NCBI GenBank assembly: GCA_002432565.1
Contig: DJFP01000138.1
Coordinates: 8,769-18,345, forward strand
DNA: 9,577 bases
Direction: 5' to 3'
Origin: Flavobacteriales bacterium UBA5869
GTDB lineage: Bacteria > Bacteroidota > Bacteroidia > Flavobacteriales_D > Crocinitomicaceae
In this document: positions 6,838 through 9,577 of the stretch, in pieces
Numbering within the stretch: the first letter of the stretch is position 1
Layout of the letters: every line of letters starts with the position of its first letter
The notes under the pieces: generated by a model
Told to the model about the DNA's origin: nothing
Databases searched by the model: none
Seen by the model: the letters and a program-made list of their open reading frames with translations, nothing else
Position numbers and translations under genes: made by a program

Positions 6838-7716
6838 ATGCTTGTAGCTGTTTATAGTAAGAAAGTCAATAAAGTTACGATCCCGATATTTAAACATTTC
6901 GTAGCCCTGACCGAACGTTTCGGCTGGAAGCTGGTACTTGAAAAAGAACTCAAAGAGCAATTAGTAAAGAAGGTTGGTATTTGCAAAGATGCAGAGGTGT
7001 TTACAAGCCATTCGGATTTTCACAGCGGAATTGACCTGGCTTTCAGTATTGGAGGCGACGGAACATTTTTAAGAACCGTTGCTTACATCCGGGATTCGGG
7101 AGTTCCAATCCTGGGGATTAATACCGGAAGATTAGGTTTTTTAGCAACATTGGGTGATGAATCCTTTGATAATGCACTGGAACTGGTCAATAAAAAGCGC
7201 TATGATTTTCAGAAAAGATCCCTGCTTCGCGTGGAAACTGAACGCAGCATCTACGGCGCAGATAATTTCGCGATGAATGAGGTGACACTTTTAAAGAAGG
7301 ATACTTCTTCCATGATCACGGTGGATGCTTTTTTGGATGACAAATACCTGAATTCTTACTGGGCCGACGGTTTAATTGTTGCTACACCGACAGGTTCTAC
7401 CGCATATAACTTAAGTTGTGGCGGACCAATTGTAACACCTGGCTGCCAGGTTCACATTATTACACCGATTGCACCTCATAACCTGAATGTTCGTCCGGTG
7501 GTGGTTCCCGACAATATGCCTATCAAATTAAGAATTGAAGGTAGAGAACGGAATTATTTGATCTCCATTGACGGGAACGCCAAAAGTATCAAACAGAACG
7601 AAGAAGTTTTGATCAGAAAGGCCGAATATATGATTAATGTAATTAAATTAGAGGACACTAATTTCTTGGATACGATTCGAAACAAAATGTCGTGGGGAAA
7701 AGACCAAAGAAACTAA
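6838..7716 (+). CDS. nadK: NAD kinase (292 aa)
   Basis: Phosphorylates NAD+ to NADP+ with ATP (or polyphosphate in some species), the only route to NADP in bacteria. Family signatures are all present: GGDGT at 72-76 (Asp75 is the catalytic aspartate), GINTGRLGFLA (93-103), the AMNEVTL motif (145-151) with Asn147-Glu148, the glycine-rich DGLIVATPTGSTAYNLSCGGPIV (177-199), and SIDG (243-246). The length fits the family. The ATG follows the CBS stop after one base (TAA-G-ATG), which implies translational coupling. A LacI-family gene begins 10 nt after its stop, so nadK is internal to an operon. NAD kinase activity is secure; nucleotide and phosphate-donor preference cannot be read. Confidence 0.97.
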   Translation: MLVAVYSKKVNKVTIPIFKHFVALTERFGWKLVLEKELKEQLVKKVGICKDAEVFTSHSDFHSGIDLAFSIGGDGTFLRTVAYIRDSGVPILGINTGRLGFLATLGDESFDNALELVNKKRYDFQKRSLLRVETERSIYGADNFAMNEVTLLKKDTSSMITVDAFLDDKYLNSYWADGLIVATPTGSTAYNLSCGGPIVTPGCQVHIITPIAPHNLNVRPVVVPDNMPIKLRIEGRERNYLISIDGNAKSIKQNEEVLIRKAEYMINVIKLEDTNFLDTIRNKMSWGKDQRN

Positions 7717-7726
7717 CGTTTTAGGA

Positions 7727-8719
7727 ATGAAATCAAAAAGGACATCACTTGCGGATATTGCCGAAAGTTTAAATGTTTCAAAATCTACGGTATCGTTTGT
7801 ATTGAATGGCAAAGGAAAACAATTCAATATCAGTGAAACGACACAGAAATTAATTTTGGATAAAGCAAAAGAGCTGAACTATGTTCCGAACTATTTTGCG
7901 AAAGGTTTGAGAGAAGGTAAAACACAGACTATCGGTTTGGTGCTGGCGGATATTTCGAACCCGTTCTATTCCGAATTAAGTAAAGCCATCCAGGAGGCAC
8001 TTTACGAAAAGGGATACAGCTTGTTCATCGTTTCTACCAATGATGACAGTACAATGGAATTGAAGCTGATTCGTGACCTGATACTGCGCTCGGTAGATGC
8101 GTTGATTATTGCTCCGTGCAATGGGATTCCGGCATTGAAACCAGTTTTGGATGAAACACCTATCCCGGTTGTTTGGGTAGATCGTATTGGGGACGAATTT
8201 GCTGACTTTGTGGGAGTTGACAACTATATGGAAGCTTCTATGCTGGTGAGGAGATTCTCGGTAAAACCGAATAAAGTGGGAATTCTCTATCCTAAAAGAT
8301 CCGATGTAATGACGATTCAGCTGCGTATCGACGGGACAAAATCAGCTTGTGAAAAACAGGGAATTCCGTTTGAATATGCCCAGTTGAGCGAAAACCAGGA
8401 CGAAAGTGTGGAAAGCATCAAACAGTTAATCGACAATGGCGTGGATTCGTTTGTGGCATTAAACAATAAAGTTGCACTTCATGCAATCAATGCATTGAAT
8501 ATTTTGAAAGCAGAAATCCCCAAAAAAATCCGGATTATCTCATTTGATGATTCAGAGGCATTTTCTTATTTCGCACCTCCGGTAACAGCTTTGAGACAGC
8601 CGGTAAATGGTATTGGTAAAGAAACGGTGGAGAGATTGATGGATCGATTGAAAGAATCTACTGAAAATCGCAAACACCTGATGATGGAATGCTCGTTTAT
8701 TGAGCGTGGATCACATTAA
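7727..8719 (+). CDS. LacI/GalR-family transcriptional regulator (330 aa)
   Basis: DNA-binding repressor or activator with the standard layout. An N-terminal HTH lies at about 6-26 (SLADIAESLNVSKSTVSFVLNG), with the recognition helix around SKSTVSFVLNG. The hinge helix is at about 54-63 (PNYFAKGLREG), including the minor-groove Leu61. A periplasmic-binding-protein-like effector domain runs about 67-328, starting at TIGLVLADISNPFYSEL. Typical elements are GVDN (163-166), LRIDGTKSAC (199-208), SFDDSE (272-277) and TALRQPVNGIGKETVERLMDRL (287-308). The common F-x-x-N-D-x-x-A motif reads FVALNNKVALHA here, with Asn in place of Asp, so the effector pocket may differ. The effector is unknown; the family often senses sugars, yet no sugar transporter or glycosidase lies in the window. 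It starts 10 nt after nadK and is followed by a near-palindrome and a terminator. Confidence 0.95.
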   Translation: MKSKRTSLADIAESLNVSKSTVSFVLNGKGKQFNISETTQKLILDKAKELNYVPNYFAKGLREGKTQTIGLVLADISNPFYSELSKAIQEALYEKGYSLFIVSTNDDSTMELKLIRDLILRSVDALIIAPCNGIPALKPVLDETPIPVVWVDRIGDEFADFVGVDNYMEASMLVRRFSVKPNKVGILYPKRSDVMTIQLRIDGTKSACEKQGIPFEYAQLSENQDESVESIKQLIDNGVDSFVALNNKVALHAINALNILKAEIPKKIRIISFDDSEAFSYFAPPVTALRQPVNGIGKETVERLMDRLKESTENRKHLMMECSFIERGSH

Positions 8720-8737
8720 GATTAATAAGTTCAAAAT

Positions 8738-8763
8738 GCTTACGCTGAAGCTTCAGCATAGGC
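8738..8763. repeat. 26-bp near-palindrome with a perfect 14-bp core, just after the LacI gene
   Basis: The core GCTGAAGCTTCAGC (8744-8757) is a perfect palindrome. The 6-bp flanks add pairing on each side except for one mismatch and one G-T pair. It begins 18 nt past the LacI stop and lacks its own T run, so it is not a terminator alone. The centre is GC rather than the CG usual in LacI-family operators. The 9-mer AGCTTCAGC also occurs at 5251-5259 in the pdxJ leader. It could be a regulator site or an RNA hairpin. Confidence 0.5.
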
Positions 8764-8772
8764 GCAGAATTC

Positions 8773-8805
8773 AAAGGTTCAAAGATTTAATTTGAACCTT
8801 TTTTT
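8773..8805 (+). terminator. Rho-independent terminator of the CBS-nadK-LacI unit
   Basis: An 11-bp perfect stem (AAAGGTTCAAA 8773-8783 with TTTGAACCTTT 8791-8801) has a 7-nt loop and runs into a T tract ending at 8805. It lies about 54 nt after the LacI stop and closes the plus-strand operon. Confidence 0.85.
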
Positions 8806-8839
8806 ATGCTTAAACTTTTGAACTTCTCAATAGGGACAC

Positions 8840-8865
8840 AAAAAAACCGCAGACAAACTCTGCGG
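8840..8865 (-). terminator. Rho-independent terminator of the minus-strand T9SS cargo gene
   Basis: The stem CCGCAGA (8847-8853) / TCTGCGG (8859-8865) has a 5-nt loop. On the minus strand it is followed directly by seven T (A run at 8840-8846 on the plus strand), so it best serves the gene ending at 9020. On the plus strand only a short CTTTGTTT follows. It implies a 3' untranslated region of about 170 nt for the cargo gene. Confidence 0.75.
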
Positions 8866-9019
8866 CTTTGTTTCGGTAATAGATGTGTTAGAATTTCTTC
8901 TCCAACAAATATATCCAAGGCCGTAACTACTTCCAAATTAAAACACTAGTTCATTTAAATTATTCGGCAGGTGTTAAAAAAAAAGGGTTGAATACCTGCA
9001 ATTAACAGCATGAATAATT
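8866..9019. other. Gene-free stretch with a 9-bp-stem hairpin enclosing an A9 run
   Basis: No credible gene lies here on either strand. The only structure is an inverted repeat, 8967-8975 (GCAGGTGTT) with 8991-8999 (AATACCTGC), which has one G-U pair. Its 15-nt loop contains nine consecutive A (8976-8984). It lies about 20 nt past the T9SS cargo stop, within its predicted 3' untranslated region. Because the A/T run is in the loop and not after the stem, it is not a canonical terminator. Confidence 0.5.
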
Positions 9020-9577
9020 TTATTTTTTGATGAAAAAGCGGTGGTTTTCAAAGATTGTTTCCTGTTTGTTCCACGATTTAAGGATGTAAATTCCTTGGGA
9101 TACAGATGTAATTAATTGGTTTTCAGATTTCTCATCATTGTTTAAGATTTCTGTTACTGCTTTTCCATTCAGATCGAATACCTGGTAATAAATAGATTTG
9201 TCTGCGAAATGAATAGATATCACACCGTCCTCTGAAGTAAGCCCTGTAATCAGTTTTTTCGAATCCACAGAGCAATTGAAGGCAGCTATGAGATCGCTGT
9301 ATTCCAGTTCCCCGTTAAGATCCACAGATATTAAACGATAATAAATCTGCTTGTCCCATTTGCGTTGGTCAACATAAGCGTATTCCAATGGCTCATCCGA
9401 ATTACCATTGGCCTGGATAATTGCAAGCGGGTAGAAAAGTTGTCCGTCATAAGTGTATTCAATGGAATAATGGTCCAGACGAGTTTCAGTTTCAGACCTC
9501 CAGAAAATGCGGTTGAATTCGCCTTCACAATTGGTTTTAAAAGTGCTTAACTCGACTGGAAGCACGACAGTTGAGGG
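9020..9577 (-). CDS. T9SS cargo protein, C-terminal end with type A sorting domain (5' truncated by window edge)
   Basis: C-terminal part of a secreted Bacteroidota protein exported by the type IX (Por) system. The frame is open to the window edge (...PSTVVLPVEL...), so the true start lies outside; the GTG at 9565 is not a start. Counting from that codon, residues 2-67 match the block that commonly precedes such tails: LPVELSTFKTNC (2-13), then RIFWRSETE, HYSIEYTYDGQLFYPLAIIQANGNSDEPLEYAYVD (32-66). The sorting domain occupies about 105-181, with YYQVFDLNGKAV (126-137), a SQGIYIL strand (156-162) and the terminal FFIKK. In the family this tail is recognised by the T9SS and usually removed as the protein reaches the cell surface or medium. 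The functional N-terminal domains are unseen, so the activity (adhesin, protease, glycosidase or other) cannot be stated. Confidence 0.9.
   Translation of the reverse strand, partial: PSTVVLPVELSTFKTNCEGEFNRIFWRSETETRLDHYSIEYTYDGQLFYPLAIIQANGNSDEPLEYAYVDQRKWDKQIYYRLISVDLNGELEYSDLIAAFNCSVDSKKLITGLTSEDGVISIHFADKSIYYQVFDLNGKAVTEILNNDEKSENQLITSVSQGIYILKSWNKQETIFENHRFFIKK

Noticed and set aside
8888..8923. Short minus-strand frame ending in LLEKKF before a stop, as a remnant of an outer-membrane protein
   Set aside because: Only about 12 codons are open before an upstream stop, too few to support a gene or pseudogene.

Overview
The window looks like chromosomal DNA of a Bacteroidota member, most likely of the flavobacterial side (Flavobacteriales; a Fluviicola/Crocinitomicaceae-like organism is possible but unproven). 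The reasons are a C-terminal type IX secretion (T9SS) sorting domain preceded by the LPVEL...F...C signature, almost no Shine-Dalgarno sites, a promoter element of the TAnnTTTG type, and the pdxJ / CBS-domain protein / NAD kinase neighbourhood that I recall from flavobacterial genomes. No rRNA, tRNA, CRISPR array, transposase or phage gene is visible.

Layout. (1) 1-1569: C-terminal half of an RND efflux permease, cut by the window edge and closed by a strong hairpin terminator (1580-1630). (2) 1686-4391: a tight three-gene unit, 4-nt overlap then 4-nt gap, encoding two secreted proteins I do not recognise and a secreted or membrane-anchored alpha/beta hydrolase. It ends in a long imperfect inverted repeat (4389-4470) shared with the convergent pdxJ. 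(3) 4474-5190, minus strand: pdxJ for vitamin B6 synthesis. A divergent intergenic region (5191-5376) carries a candidate pdxJ promoter and a small 9-bp tandem repeat. (4) 5377-8719, plus strand: a DUF218 lipoprotein, a CBS plus ACT-like regulatory protein, NAD kinase, and a LacI-family regulator. The last three are separated by 1 and 10 nt and read as one operon, followed by a near-palindrome and a terminator. (5) 8720-9019: a 300-bp gene-free stretch with back-to-back terminators and a further hairpin. (6) 9020-9577, minus strand: the C-terminal end of a T9SS cargo protein, its N-terminus outside the window.

How they work together. The core is cofactor housekeeping: pdxJ makes pyridoxine 5'-phosphate and nadK makes NADP+. 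The CBS/ACT protein, whose gene stops one base before nadK starts, is a plausible nucleotide or small-molecule sensor tied to the kinase, though this is inference. The rest is mostly cell envelope: efflux pump, secreted unknowns, lipoprotein and T9SS cargo. I see no convincing new defence or mobile system. The best candidates for a second look are the secreted three-gene cassette, the CATAG-iterated palindrome between convergent genes, the LacI gene sitting after nadK, and the near-palindrome behind it.
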